The notes below the pieces were generated by a model. That model saw nothing but the letters and a program-made list of their open reading frames with translations. It was not told the origin of the DNA and did no database searches. Made by a program: the position numbers and the translations under genes. Shown piece after piece: positions 7,314 through 16,359 of a stretch of 64,000 nt of DNA (within the stretch, counting starts at the first letter, position 1; every line of letters begins with the position of its first letter). The DNA comes from Mycolicibacterium aurum (GTDB taxonomy: Bacteria > Actinomycetota > Actinomycetes > Mycobacteriales > Mycobacteriaceae). The stretch spans positions 4,030,001 through 4,094,000 of the forward strand of contig NZ_LR134356.1 of NCBI RefSeq assembly GCF_900637195.1. The letters are read 5' to 3'.

Positions 7314-7346
7314 ATCGGCGCCCCCGCCGTTCGCGGGGGCGCCGAT
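7314..7346 (-). terminator. Intrinsic terminator hairpin
   Basis: A perfect 14-bp stem (7314-7327 with 7333-7346) around a 5-nt loop lies between the convergent CstR-like and glutamine synthetase genes. Read on the minus strand the stem is followed by TTTTC, so it best terminates the glutamine synthetase transcript; it may also slow the plus-strand one. Confidence 0.75.
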
Positions 7347-7360
7347 CTCACGGTGTCACG

Positions 7361-9535
7361 TCAGAGGATGTAGAGCATCTCCTGGTAGGTCGGCAGTGGC
7401 CAGAGATCGTCGGCCACAACGCCTTCCAACGTGTCCGCAGCGGCACGCACGTCGTCCATCAATGCCAGCAGGCTCTGGGCGTGGGCGGCTTCCTCGGCGG
7501 CGGAGTCACCGCCGTGCTCGGCCATCGCAGCCTTGAGCGCCGCCAGTGCGCTGGTCAGCTCCGAGATGGGCGTGGAGACCGTCTGCAACAGCGTCAGATC
7601 CGGTTCGACACCCGCAGCCTTGAGTGTGGCGACGTTGGACGCCAACTCGGTCTGGTACCGGACCGCCGCGGGCAGGATCACCGTCGAGCCCAGTTCCAGC
7701 GTGAGCTTGGCCTCCACGGCGATTGTCAGGGCGTACATCTCGTAGCGGACCTCTTCGCGGCTGTGCAGCTCGCGGGCGTTGAACACGCCGTACTTCTCGA
7801 AAACCTCGATCGCCTCGGGCTTTCCCAACTCAGGGATGGCGTCGAGCGTGGTCTTGAGATTCGGCAGCCCGCGCTCGGCGGCCTCGATCTGCCAGTTCTC
7901 CGAGTAGCCGTCGCCGTTGAACACCACCGCGCCGTGTTCGGTGATGATCTCGGTGAGCAACTTCTGCACAGCCATGTCGAAGTCCTCGCCGTCGGCGACG
8001 GCATTCTCCAGCCAGGTCGCCATGTAGTCGAGAGAATCCGCCATGATCGTGTTCAGGATGATCATCGGCACGTTGATGGTCTGCCCCGAACCCGGTGCGC
8101 GGAACTCGAAGCGGTTACCGGTGAACGCGAACGGGCTGGTGCGGTTACGGTCGCCCGGGTCGGTCGGCAGGATCGGCAGCGTGTCGACGCCGATGATCAT
8201 GGTGCCCTTGCCCTTGGACGAGGTGGCCGCACCCTTGGCGATCTGGTCGAAGACATCCGCTAGCTGGTCACCGAGGAAGATCGAGATGATCGCCGGCGGC
8301 GCTTCGTTGGCACCGAGCCGGTGGTCGTTGGTGGCCGAGGCCACCGACACCCGCAGCAGGCCGGAGAACTTGTGCACCGCGCGGATCACCGCGGCGCAGA
8401 ACACCAGGAACTGCGCATTCTCGTGCGGGGTGTCGCCGGGCACCAGCAGGCTGCCGAACTGCGAATTGCCCAGCGAGAAGTTCACGTGCTTGCCCGAGCC
8501 GTTGACACCGGCGAACGGCTTCTCGTGGAACAGGCACTCCATGCCGTGCTTCTTGGCGATGGTCTTGAACGTCGTCATCAGCAGCTGCTGATGGTCAGCG
8601 GCGATATTGGCCCGCTCGAACATCGGGGCGATCTCGAACTGCCCGGGCGCGACCTCGTTGTGTCGGGTCTTGGCCGGGATGCCGAGCTTGAACAGCTCTC
8701 GCTCGGTCTCCATCATGAAGCCCAGCACCCGGTCCGGGATGGCGCCGAAGTAGTGGTCGTCGAACTCCTGGCCCTTGGGCGGCTTGGCGCCGAACAGTGT
8801 GCGGCCCGCGTTGATCAGGTCCGGACGCGCAAGGAAGAAGTGACGGTCGACCAGGAAGTACTCCTGCTCGGGGCCGCAGAAGGACACGATGTGGTCGAAA
8901 TCCTTGTGGCCGAACAGCTTCAGTATGCGCTCGGCCTGGGTGCCCATCGCCTGCTGGCTGCGCAGCAGCGGGGTCTTGTAGTCCAGCGCTTCACCGGTCA
9001 TCGAGACGAACACCGTCGGGATGCACAGCGTGTTGCCGTTCGGGTTCTCCAGGATGTAAGCGGGGCTGGTGACGTCCCAGCCGGTGTAGCCGCGCGCTTC
9101 GAAAGTGCTGCGCAGACCACCGGAGGGGAAGCTGGACGCGTCCGGCTCACCCTGGATCAGGGTCTTGCCGGCGAATTCGGCCAGAGTCTGCCCGTCGCCG
9201 ACAGGCTCGAGGAAGCTGTCGTGCTTCTCGGCGGTCAGCCCGGTCATCGGGTAGAAGACGTGGGCGTAGTGCGTCGCGCCCTTCGACAGCGCCCAGTCCT
9301 TCATCACCGACGCGACCGCATCGGCGACCGCCGGGTCGAGCTTGGCGCCCTTCTCGATGGTGGCGACGACGGACTTGTACACCGACTTCGGCAGCCGCAG
9401 TTGCATCTCGGCCTTGGTGAAGACGTTGGAGCCGAAGACCTCACCGGGCGCCTCGGCCGGGTCGAAGCAGATGGCGGGAGGCACGTGCCCCTCGACGTTG
9501 TTGATGGCCTGCAGGCGCACCGAATTTCCGCTCAA
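7361..9535 (-). CDS. Type III glutamine synthetase (GSIII)
   Basis: A 724-residue protein of the large, hexamer-of-dimers GSIII class, which condenses ammonium and glutamate with ATP. Diagnostic stretches include FGSNVFTKAEMQLRLPKSVYKS at the N-terminus, CGPEQEYFLVD, KTRHNEVAPGQFEIAPMFE, NGSGKHVNFSLG and NRTSPFAFTGNRFEFRAPGS. The length matches the family (about 700-730). Translation most likely starts at the TTG at 9535, because AAAGGAAG lies at the correct distance. The main nitrogen-assimilation GSI genes of mycobacteria are elsewhere, so this is an additional enzyme. It is transcribed alone, ends in a strong terminator, and diverges from the fdhF-like gene across 248 nt. Physiological role here (nitrogen limitation) is inferred from the family. 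Confidence 0.93.
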   Translation of the reverse strand: MSGNSVRLQAINNVEGHVPPAICFDPAEAPGEVFGSNVFTKAEMQLRLPKSVYKSVVATIEKGAKLDPAVADAVASVMKDWALSKGATHYAHVFYPMTGLTAEKHDSFLEPVGDGQTLAEFAGKTLIQGEPDASSFPSGGLRSTFEARGYTGWDVTSPAYILENPNGNTLCIPTVFVSMTGEALDYKTPLLRSQQAMGTQAERILKLFGHKDFDHIVSFCGPEQEYFLVDRHFFLARPDLINAGRTLFGAKPPKGQEFDDHYFGAIPDRVLGFMMETERELFKLGIPAKTRHNEVAPGQFEIAPMFERANIAADHQQLLMTTFKTIAKKHGMECLFHEKPFAGVNGSGKHVNFSLGNSQFGSLLVPGDTPHENAQFLVFCAAVIRAVHKFSGLLRVSVASATNDHRLGANEAPPAIISIFLGDQLADVFDQIAKGAATSSKGKGTMIIGVDTLPILPTDPGDRNRTSPFAFTGNRFEFRAPGSGQTINVPMIILNTIMADSLDYMATWLENAVADGEDFDMAVQKLLTEIITEHGAVVFNGDGYSENWQIEAAERGLPNLKTTLDAIPELGKPEAIEVFEKYGVFNARELHSREEVRYEMYALTIAVEAKLTLELGSTVILPAAVRYQTELASNVATLKAAGVEPDLTLLQTVSTPISELTSALAALKAAMAEHGGDSAAEEAAHAQSLLALMDDVRAAADTLEGVVADDLWPLPTYQEMLYIL

Positions 9536-9618
9536 TGGACTTCCTTTGCAGATCAGGTGTCCGCATTCGCTCGGCGGACATTGACCGGCCCACAGTAGGA
9601 ACGCCGCATGCCGATCTT

Positions 9619-9664
9619 GTTACGCCGGCGTCAACGACAGAAGGCGCTAGTTACCAACGGTCAC
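9619..9664. promoter_or_regulatory. Possible GlnR-type boxes upstream of the GSIII gene
   Basis: GTTAC-N6-GTCAAC (9619-9635) and GTTAC-N5-GTCAC (9650-9664) resemble the actinobacterial GlnR pattern GTNAC-N6-GNNAC, but neither is exact. They lie 84-129 nt upstream of a nitrogen-assimilation gene. Confidence 0.25.
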
Positions 9665-9771
9665 CGGATTCAGGTTTGCCGCCGCCATCCTGGGCGAATA
9701 CCAGGCAGCCCGTCGATCCCAGACGGCAAATAATCGCTGAGGCCTCCCGGCAGCGGCGCTGCACCGCCGCC

Positions 9772-9777
9772 TACCCT
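9772..9777 (+). promoter_or_regulatory. Leaderless-type -10 box of the fdhF-like gene
   Basis: TACCCT ends 6 nt before the ATG at 9784 and no Shine-Dalgarno precedes that ATG. This is the arrangement of mycobacterial leaderless promoters, with transcription starting at or next to the start codon. Confidence 0.45.
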
Positions 9778-9783
9778 GGCTTC

Positions 9784-12153
9784 ATGGGACTACGACTGCG
9801 CAGGGGGCGAGGCGTCACCCGTGACATCAAGGCCGATTACGACGAGCACGCGGCAGTGGTCACCGAGCGGGAGCAGGAAGCGGCGGGAGTCAAGGCCGTA
9901 CTCGTGTCGCTGCAGCGCGGCGTGAAGTCCATGGGCCCACTGCGCACCGCGGCGTCGTTGATCCGGCTGAATCAACGCAAGGGGTTCGACTGCCCTGGCT
10001 GCGCGTGGCCGGAGGAACCCGGGGGCCGCAAATTCGCCGAGTTCTGCGAGAACGGCGCCAAGGCGGTCGCCGAGGAGGCCACCAAGCGGGTGGTGACGCC
10101 CGAGTTCTTCGCCCGGCACTCGATATCCGACCTCGAGGGCCGGCCGGAGTACTGGCTGAGTCAGCAGGGCCGGCTCACCCACCCCGTGGTGTTGCGGCCC
10201 GGCGACGATCATTACCGGGAGATCAGCTGGCCCGAAGCGTTCCGGCTTATCGCCGGCGAGCTCCGCGCGCTGGACGACCCCAACGAGGCAGTGTTCTACA
10301 CCTCTGGGCGGACCAGCAACGAGGCCGCCTTCCTGTACCAACTGCTGGTGCGCAGCTTCGGCACCAACAATCTGCCCGACTGCTCCAACATGTGCCACGA
10401 GTCCTCGGGCGCCTCGCTGGTCGACTCGATCGGCATCGGCAAGGGTTCGGTGACAGTCGAAGACGTGGCCAACTCCGACCTCATCGTCATCGCCGGGCAG
10501 AACCCCGGAACCAACCATCCGCGCATGCTCTCGGTGCTGGAGAAGGCGAAGGCCAACGGCGCGAAGATCATTGCCGTCAACCCGCTACCCGAGGCCGGCC
10601 TCATCCGGTTCAAGGACCCGCAGAAGGTGCACGGGGTCGTCGGTCACGGCGTCGCGGTCGCCGACGAGTTCGTCCAGATCCGTCTCGGCGGCGACATGGC
10701 GTTGTTCGCCGGGGTGGCCCGCCTGCTGCTGGAGGCCGACGATCGCCGCCCGGGCAGCGTCATCGACCGCGACTTCATCGACACCTACTGCCACGGGTTC
10801 GCCGAATACGAAGCGCAGGCGCGCGCGGTCGACCTCGACACCGTGCTGGAGGCCACCGGCATTTCGCGCACCCAGCTGGAGCGGGTGGCTGCCATGGTGG
10901 CCGAATCGGAGCGCACGGTGGCGTGCTGGGCGATGGGCCTCACCCAGCACCGGCACGCCGTCGCAATGATCTCCGAAATCAGCAACGTTCTGCTGATGCG
11001 CGGGATGATCGGCAAACCGGGCGCGGGCCTGTGCCCGGTGCGCGGCCATTCCAACGTCCAGGGTGACCGGACCATGGGCATCTGGGAGAAGATGCCCGAG
11101 GAGTTCCTCGCCGCGTTGGACGCCCACTTCGGTATCACCAGTCCGCGCCAGGACGGCGTGGACACCGTCGACGCCATCCGCGCCATGCGCGACGGCCGCG
11201 CCAAGGTGTTCATGGGGATGGGCGGCAATTTCGCACTCGCGACGCCGGACACCGCGGTCACCGAGGCCGCGTTACGGGCGTGTGCGCTGACCGTGCAGGT
11301 GTCGACAAAGCTGAACCGCAGCCACGTCGTGCACGGCCGTACCGCACTCATCCTGCCCTCCCTGGGTCGCACCGATCGCGACGTCCAGAACGGTGTCAAA
11401 CAACAGGTTTCCGTTGAGGATTCGATGTCGATGGTCCACCTGTCGCGGGGCAGCCTGCATCCACCCGGCGAGCAGGTGCGCAGCGAAGTGGCCATCGTCT
11501 GTCAGCTCGCCCGCGAACTTCTCGGGCCGGCGCACCCGGTGCCGTGGGAGCGGTTCAACGGCGACTACGACACGATCCGCGACGCGATCGCCGCCGTGGT
11601 GCCCGGCTGCGCCGACTACAACACCAAGGTGCGGGCAGCCGACGGATTTCAGCTGCCGCACGGCCCCCGCGACTCCCGCGAATTTCCCACCAGCACAGGG
11701 AAAGCGAACTTCGCGGTCAATCCGCTGGAATGGGTCCCGGTACCCCCTGGGCGGCTGGTCCTGCAGACGCTACGCAGTCACGACCAGTACAACACCACCA
11801 TCTACGGCCTCAGCGATCGCTACCGCGGAGTCGAGGGCGGCCGGCGAGTGGTGTTCGTCAATCCCGCCGACATCGCGTCGTTCGGCCTCACCGAGGGTGA
11901 CCGGGTGGACCTGGTGTCGGAGTTCACCGCCGACGGCGAGACCGAGGAGCGTCGCGCCAAGGACTTCAGGGTCGTGCCGTACTCGACGCCGGTCGGCAAT
12001 GCTGCGGCCTACTATCCGGAGACGAATTCGCTGGTCGCACTGGACCACGTGGCCGCGAGGTCGAACACCCCCGTCTCGAAGGCCGTCGTGATCAGGCTCG
12101 AACCAGCAAGTGCGCCCGATGATCTGGTGAGCGGTGCGGCATGGGACGAGTAA
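9784..12153 (+). CDS. fdhF: FdhF/YdeP-type molybdopterin oxidoreductase
   Basis: A 789-residue cytoplasmic molybdopterin enzyme of the FdhF/YdeP branch (M. tuberculosis Rv2900c, about 780 residues). Visible marks: FDCPGCAWP with C70 and C73 near the N-terminus; YTSGRTSNEAAFLYQ; the CSNMCHESSGA segment, whose C204 is the likely molybdenum ligand; VIAGQNPGTNHPRML; and CPVRGHSNVQGDRTMG. Only two cysteines are seen in the N-terminal region, so a classical four-cysteine [4Fe-4S] site is not evident. Formate dehydrogenase activity is the usual annotation, but the true substrate in this branch is uncertain. The ATG at 9784 fits the family N-terminus and the leaderless -10 box. The last 13 nt overlap fdhD, which supports joint translation. 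Confidence 0.85.
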   Translation: MGLRLRRGRGVTRDIKADYDEHAAVVTEREQEAAGVKAVLVSLQRGVKSMGPLRTAASLIRLNQRKGFDCPGCAWPEEPGGRKFAEFCENGAKAVAEEATKRVVTPEFFARHSISDLEGRPEYWLSQQGRLTHPVVLRPGDDHYREISWPEAFRLIAGELRALDDPNEAVFYTSGRTSNEAAFLYQLLVRSFGTNNLPDCSNMCHESSGASLVDSIGIGKGSVTVEDVANSDLIVIAGQNPGTNHPRMLSVLEKAKANGAKIIAVNPLPEAGLIRFKDPQKVHGVVGHGVAVADEFVQIRLGGDMALFAGVARLLLEADDRRPGSVIDRDFIDTYCHGFAEYEAQARAVDLDTVLEATGISRTQLERVAAMVAESERTVACWAMGLTQHRHAVAMISEISNVLLMRGMIGKPGAGLCPVRGHSNVQGDRTMGIWEKMPEEFLAALDAHFGITSPRQDGVDTVDAIRAMRDGRAKVFMGMGGNFALATPDTAVTEAALRACALTVQVSTKLNRSHVVHGRTALILPSLGRTDRDVQNGVKQQVSVEDSMSMVHLSRGSLHPPGEQVRSEVAIVCQLARELLGPAHPVPWERFNGDYDTIRDAIAAVVPGCADYNTKVRAADGFQLPHGPRDSREFPTSTGKANFAVNPLEWVPVPPGRLVLQTLRSHDQYNTTIYGLSDRYRGVEGGRRVVFVNPADIASFGLTEGDRVDLVSEFTADGETEERRAKDFRVVPYSTPVGNAAAYYPETNSLVALDHVAARSNTPVSKAVVIRLEPASAPDDLVSGAAWDE

Positions 12154-12965
12154 CCGCCCGCCGGCGGGTGCACCACGTCACCGCGGACGACGCGGTGGCG
12201 CGGCCCGAGACGCTGGTGGTCGAGGAGCCGCTGGAAATCCGGGTCGACGGCTCGCCGATCACCGTCACGATGCGCACCCCGGGCTCGGACGTCGAACTGG
12301 CACAAGGGTTCCTGCTCACCGAAGGCATCGTCAGCCGTCGCGACGACATCATGTCGGTTCGCTACTGCCGCGGCGCCAACGAAGACGGAGTGAACAGCTA
12401 CAACGTTCTCGACGTCACGCTCGCCCCCGACGTGCCCGCGCCCGACGTAGACCCCACCCGCAATTTCTACACCACATCGTCGTGCGGGGTCTGCGGTAAG
12501 GCCTCCCTGGACGCGGTGCGGCTGATCAGCAAGCACGGCCCCGGCGACGACCCCACGACGGTCACTGCCGAGACGCTGTCGGCGTTGCCCGAAAAGTTGC
12601 GCCACGAACAGAAGGTGTTCGCCGCGACCGGCGGACTGCACGGGGCCGCGCTCTTCACCACCGACGGCACCGCTCTGGTGGTCCGCGAGGACATCGGCAG
12701 GCACAACGCCGTCGACAAGGTCGTCGGGTGGGCCTTGGAACAGCGCCGGATTCCCTTGAGCGGCACGGTGCTTCTGGTGAGCGGCCGGGCGTCGTTCGAG
12801 CTCACCCAGAAAGCCGTGATGGCCGGTATCCCGGTGCTCGCCGCGGTGTCGGCGCCGTCGTCACTGGCAGTCGACCTCGCCAGTCAGTCCGGGCTCACGC
12901 TGGTCGCGTTCCTGCGCGGCGACTCGATGAACGTCTACACCCGCCCAGACCGGGTGACGAGCTGA
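12141..12965 (+). CDS. fdhD: FdhD sulfurtransferase for formate dehydrogenase-type enzymes
   Basis: A 274-residue FdhD. The protein carries sulfur from a cysteine desulfurase to the bis-MGD cofactor of FdhF-type enzymes, which is required for their activity. The sulfur-carrying loop SSCGVCGKAS has C115 and C118, and the downstream substrate motif VREDIGRHNAVDKVVG and VSGRASFELTQKA are both intact. The ATG at 12141 lies within the last codons of the molybdoenzyme gene, a 13-nt overlap that implies translational coupling. The pair reproduces the M. tuberculosis Rv2900c-Rv2899c arrangement at a different chromosomal position. Confidence 0.93.
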   Translation: MGRVTARRRVHHVTADDAVARPETLVVEEPLEIRVDGSPITVTMRTPGSDVELAQGFLLTEGIVSRRDDIMSVRYCRGANEDGVNSYNVLDVTLAPDVPAPDVDPTRNFYTTSSCGVCGKASLDAVRLISKHGPGDDPTTVTAETLSALPEKLRHEQKVFAATGGLHGAALFTTDGTALVVREDIGRHNAVDKVVGWALEQRRIPLSGTVLLVSGRASFELTQKAVMAGIPVLAAVSAPSSLAVDLASQSGLTLVAFLRGDSMNVYTRPDRVTS

Positions 12966-13047
12966 GAATGGCGCTTCCGGCGATCTCCCTGAGATCTCCA
13001 CAAAGCCTCCAAGCGTTCAGACCCGGTGAGCGGCAACCATCGACGGC

Positions 13048-14352
13048 ATGCCACACATTCTCATCGCCTCCTGCCCTCCCGTCGGACACATTTCGCCACT
13101 GCTGAACGTGACGCGCGGACTCGTCGCACGCGGTGACCGCGTCACGGTCCTCACCAGCGCCCGCCACGCAGACAAGATCCGAGCCGTCGGCGCCGAGCCC
13201 CGCCCGCTGCCGCACGGCGCGGACTACGACGATTCCGCCCTCGACGACGATCTGCCGGGACGTGCTCGCACGTCGGGCATCCCGCGCATCAACTTCGACG
13301 TCGAACACATCTTCGTCCGTCCGCTACCCCACCAGTACAGCGCACTGCAGCACCTGCTCGGTGAGAGCCGCTACGACGCCGTCATCAGCGACGCGTTCTT
13401 CCTCGGCACACTTCCCCTGCTGCTCCGCAGCGATGTCCCACGACCACCGATCCTGACCTACACCACCACCCCCCTGTTTCTCGGCAGCAAGGACACCGCC
13501 CCCGGTGGCCCCGGAATCCTGCCGATGCCGGGTGTTGCAGGCCGCCTGCGTAACCGGCTGCTGAGACTCGTCACCCAGAATGTGCTGTTGCGCCCGGCGC
13601 ATCGGGCGGCGGATCGGATGCTCCACGTGATGGGCATGCCGAAGTTGCCGGTCTTCGTCCTCGACTGTGGCGTGCTGGCAGATCGGGTGATCGTCCCCAC
13701 GGTCCCCGAATTCGAGTACCAACGCGGCGATCTGCCGGCCCACGTCCGCTTCGTCGGCGCGGTGAACCCGCTGCCGAGCGACGATTTCATCGCCCCGCCG
13801 TGGTGGGACGAACTGAGCAGCGGCCGCCCCGTCGTGCACGTCACGCAGGGCACCGTCGACAATGCCGATCTGACCAGGCTGATCGAACCGACCATCGAGG
13901 CACTGGCCGGCGAGGACGTCACAGTAGTGGTCAGCACCGGTGGCAGGCCGGTATCACAGATTCGGATTCCATTGCCCAGCAACACGTTTGTCGCAGAGTA
14001 TCTGCCGCATGACGTGTTGCTGCCGATGGTGGACGTGATGGTGACCAACGGCGGATACGGTGCCGTGCAGCGCGCGTTGTCCGACGGCGTGCCGTTGGTG
14101 GTAGCCGGGCAGACCGAGGACAAGCCCGAGGTTGCCGCTCGCGTCGAGTACTTCGGGGTGGGACTCAACCTGCGCACCGGCACCCCGACACCCACCCAGG
14201 TGCGCGACGCGGTGCGAGACGTGCTGAACACGCCGACCTACCGAAGGTCGGCCCGGCGCCTGCAGGGCGCCTACGCGGCGCGGGACAGCATCGCTGAGAT
14301 CGCCGCGGTGATCGACGAGGTCATCCATGAGCGCCTCCCGGTGCGGTCATGA
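13048..14352 (+). CDS. GT1-type (UDP-/TDP-sugar dependent) glycosyltransferase
   Basis: A 434-residue two-domain GT-B glycosyltransferase. The N-terminal acceptor domain opens with HILIASCPPVGHISPLLNVTRGLVARGDRVTVLTSA, typical of macrolide and phenolic-glycolipid glycosyltransferases. The C-terminal donor domain has VVHVTQGTVDN, EYLPHDVLLPMVDVMVTNGGYGAVQRALSDGVPLVVAG, where HDVLLP and the NGGYG loop take the place of the nucleotide-sugar signature. Likely acceptor: a lipid or secondary metabolite; none is indicated by neighbours. The gene stands alone, 82 nt after fdhD. The start ATG at 13048 gives the expected N-terminus. Confidence 0.85.
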   Translation: MPHILIASCPPVGHISPLLNVTRGLVARGDRVTVLTSARHADKIRAVGAEPRPLPHGADYDDSALDDDLPGRARTSGIPRINFDVEHIFVRPLPHQYSALQHLLGESRYDAVISDAFFLGTLPLLLRSDVPRPPILTYTTTPLFLGSKDTAPGGPGILPMPGVAGRLRNRLLRLVTQNVLLRPAHRAADRMLHVMGMPKLPVFVLDCGVLADRVIVPTVPEFEYQRGDLPAHVRFVGAVNPLPSDDFIAPPWWDELSSGRPVVHVTQGTVDNADLTRLIEPTIEALAGEDVTVVVSTGGRPVSQIRIPLPSNTFVAEYLPHDVLLPMVDVMVTNGGYGAVQRALSDGVPLVVAGQTEDKPEVAARVEYFGVGLNLRTGTPTPTQVRDAVRDVLNTPTYRRSARRLQGAYAARDSIAEIAAVIDEVIHERLPVRS

Positions 14353-14452
14353 ATGCGTGCACGGAGCCGTATGTCCCACCGCCTCACCCGTATCGCACGT
14401 CGGGCCCGCGACTGCCCGTATCCGTCGTCAGCACCGGCAGAAAGATCGAAGC

Positions 14453-14626
14453 ATGTTCACCGAACTTCAGTTCGTCGCCGTCGGAGCTTTCCTGCTGTGG
14501 GGTTTGGCCAGCGCGCTCTGCGACGCCTTCCTCCCCCACGACGGAGTCCGCACAGACCGAGAGTGCACTGAGGGTCGTCGGTCCGAAGACTCGACGACCC
14601 TCAGTGGACGCTCGGTGAAGAACTAA
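14453..14626 (+). CDS. Small predicted membrane protein
   Basis: A possible 57-residue protein, MFTELQFVAVGAFLLWGLASAL at its N-terminus, which would form one transmembrane helix, followed by a polar tail. AAAGA precedes the ATG at a usable distance. I do not recognise a family. Its last 20 codons lie inside the large hairpin at 14566-14606, so the tail may be shorter or the gene may not be real. The stop codon overlaps the clpX stop region on the opposite strand by 4 nt. Confidence 0.35.
   Translation: MFTELQFVAVGAFLLWGLASALCDAFLPHDGVRTDRECTEGRRSEDSTTLSGRSVKN
14566..14606. terminator. Hairpin between convergent transcripts (clpX end)
   Basis: A perfect 15-bp inverted repeat (14566-14580 with 14592-14606; arm CACTGAGGGTCGTCG) around an 11-nt loop lies 17 nt past the clpX stop. 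It has no U-tract; a factor-assisted or bidirectional terminator is the simplest reading. Confidence 0.6.
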
Positions 14627-15903
14627 GCGCTCTTATCGCGCCGTTCGCTGCGCGGGGGCTTGCGCGGCACGATCGTCGGAAGCACGTTGTCCTCGACGGT
14701 CTCCTTGGTCACGACAACCTTGGCGACGTCGTCGCGGCTGGGGATGTCGTACATCACCGGCAGCAGAACTTCTTCCATGATCGCGCGCAGCCCGCGCGCG
14801 CCGGTGCCGCGGTGGATCGCCTGGTCGGCGATGGCCTCCAGCGCGTCCTCGTTGAACTCGAGCTCGACGCCGTCCATCTCGAACAGCCGGGTGTACTGCT
14901 TCACCAGGGCGTTCTTGGGCGTCGACAGGATCTGAACGAGGGACTCTTTGTCCAGATTGGTCACCGATGCCACGACCGGCAGACGACCGATGAACTCGGG
15001 GATGAGCCCGAACTTGATGAGGTCCTCGGGCATGACCTCGGCGAAGTGGTCCTGAGTGTCGATCTCCGCCTTGGATTTCACCTCGGCGCCGAAGCCCAGG
15101 CCGCGCTTGCCGACGCGATCGGACACGATCCGCTCCAAGCCCGCGAATGCGCCGGCCACGATGAAGAGCACGTTGGTGGTGTCGATCTGGATGAATTCCT
15201 GGTGCGGGTGTTTGCGCCCGCCCTGCGGGGGCACCGACGCCTGCGTGCCTTCGAGGATCTTCAGCAGAGCCTGCTGCACACCTTCACCGGAGACGTCGCG
15301 GGTGATCGACGGGTTCTCGCTCTTGCGGGCGATCTTGTCGACCTCGTCGATGTAGATGATGCCGGTCTCGGCGCGCTTGACGTCATAGTCGGCCGCCTGG
15401 ATCAGCTTGAGCAGAATGTTCTCGACGTCTTCGCCGACGTAGCCGGCTTCGGTGAGCGCGGTGGCGTCGGCGATGGCGAACGGTACGTTCAGCATCTTCG
15501 CCAGCGTCTGCGCGAGGTAGGTCTTGCCGCAGCCGGTGGGCCCCAACATCAGGATGTTCGACTTCGACAGCTCGACGGGCTCGGAGCGCGAGTCGCGCAT
15601 CTTCTCGCCGGCCTGGATGCGCTTGTAGTGGTTGTAGACCGCGACAGCGAGGGTGCGCTTGGCGGTGTCCTGACCGATGACATAGCCCTCGAGGAATTCC
15701 CGGATCTCGGCGGGTTTGGGCAGCTCGTCCAGCTTGACGTCGTCAGCGTCGGCGAGCTCCTCCTCGATGATCTCGTTGCACAGGTCGATGCACTCGTCAC
15801 AGATGTAGACGCCCGGTCCCGCAATGAGCTTCTTCACCTGCTTTTGGCTCTTTCCGCAGAACGAGCACTTCAGCAGGTCACCGCCGTCTCCAATGCGTGC
15901 CAT
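14623..15903 (-). CDS. clpX: ClpX ATPase, specificity subunit of ClpP1P2 protease
   Basis: A 426-residue AAA+ unfoldase that recognises, unfolds and feeds substrates into ClpP. The N-terminal C4 zinc domain has C13, C16, C35 and C38; the Walker A motif GPTGCGKT is at 121-128; the Walker B IIYIDEVDK follows; the IGF-type ClpP-binding loop appears as LGFGAEV. Length and sequence match mycobacterial ClpX. ATG at 15903 is preceded by GGAAGTAGGA. Unlike E. coli it is not directly joined to clpP here: two genes and a divergent promoter region separate it from clpP2, as an insertion relative to the M. tuberculosis order would produce. Confidence 0.98.
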   Translation of the reverse strand: MARIGDGGDLLKCSFCGKSQKQVKKLIAGPGVYICDECIDLCNEIIEEELADADDVKLDELPKPAEIREFLEGYVIGQDTAKRTLAVAVYNHYKRIQAGEKMRDSRSEPVELSKSNILMLGPTGCGKTYLAQTLAKMLNVPFAIADATALTEAGYVGEDVENILLKLIQAADYDVKRAETGIIYIDEVDKIARKSENPSITRDVSGEGVQQALLKILEGTQASVPPQGGRKHPHQEFIQIDTTNVLFIVAGAFAGLERIVSDRVGKRGLGFGAEVKSKAEIDTQDHFAEVMPEDLIKFGLIPEFIGRLPVVASVTNLDKESLVQILSTPKNALVKQYTRLFEMDGVELEFNEDALEAIADQAIHRGTGARGLRAIMEEVLLPVMYDIPSRDDVAKVVVTKETVEDNVLPTIVPRKPPRSERRDKSA

Positions 15904-16359
15904 GGTGCTGGGGTCCTACTTCCTGTCGCCGTCGATATCGATCATTCGGTGGGTTACACCGGAACCAGAAGGTGCAGCTCCGACGCTACCCGCAGTCTCC
16001 GTTGCCGTGCGACCGATAAAGCCGAATAGCGCCGGTGGTATTCACGTGTCGTCGCGTCAACATATCGCCTGACCCACCCCGGGTGGCCACGGAACGCGCC
16101 ACCGTGTCTCTGGCGTGTCGCCGCTGTTACCCGACCGAGAGTACCTGTCTGCGCGCAAAGTGGCCGTCGAGTGTTCCCTGGCCGCACAGGGCCGCCGCGC
16201 CGCGCTGGGGCCGACGCCGCCGATTTCGTCCGGCGCCGCGACTCTGCGCTGGTCAGCGGTGATTTGCCGGGCCACCGAACGGAGGCACGGAGAAATGATC
16301 TGTCCGACGATCCGTGGTTGGACCGTCCGCTCGTGGATGCCCGGAGAAAACGACCGGGA
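15904..16359. other. Intergenic region upstream of clpX (456 nt)
   Basis: No convincing gene. Short frames on both strands lack ribosome sites and family character. The region must hold the clpX promoter, but no clear -10/-35 pair or regulator box could be assigned by eye. Confidence 0.6.

Noticed and set aside
14353..14620. Two other frames overlapping the small membrane protein at 14453
   Set aside because: They lack a hydrophobic helix and ribosome site; only the frame starting MFTELQF has any gene-like trait, and even that is uncertain.
15954..16262. Small frames of 72-82 codons in the clpX upstream region
   Set aside because: No ribosome site, no recognisable sequence and Arg-rich random composition.
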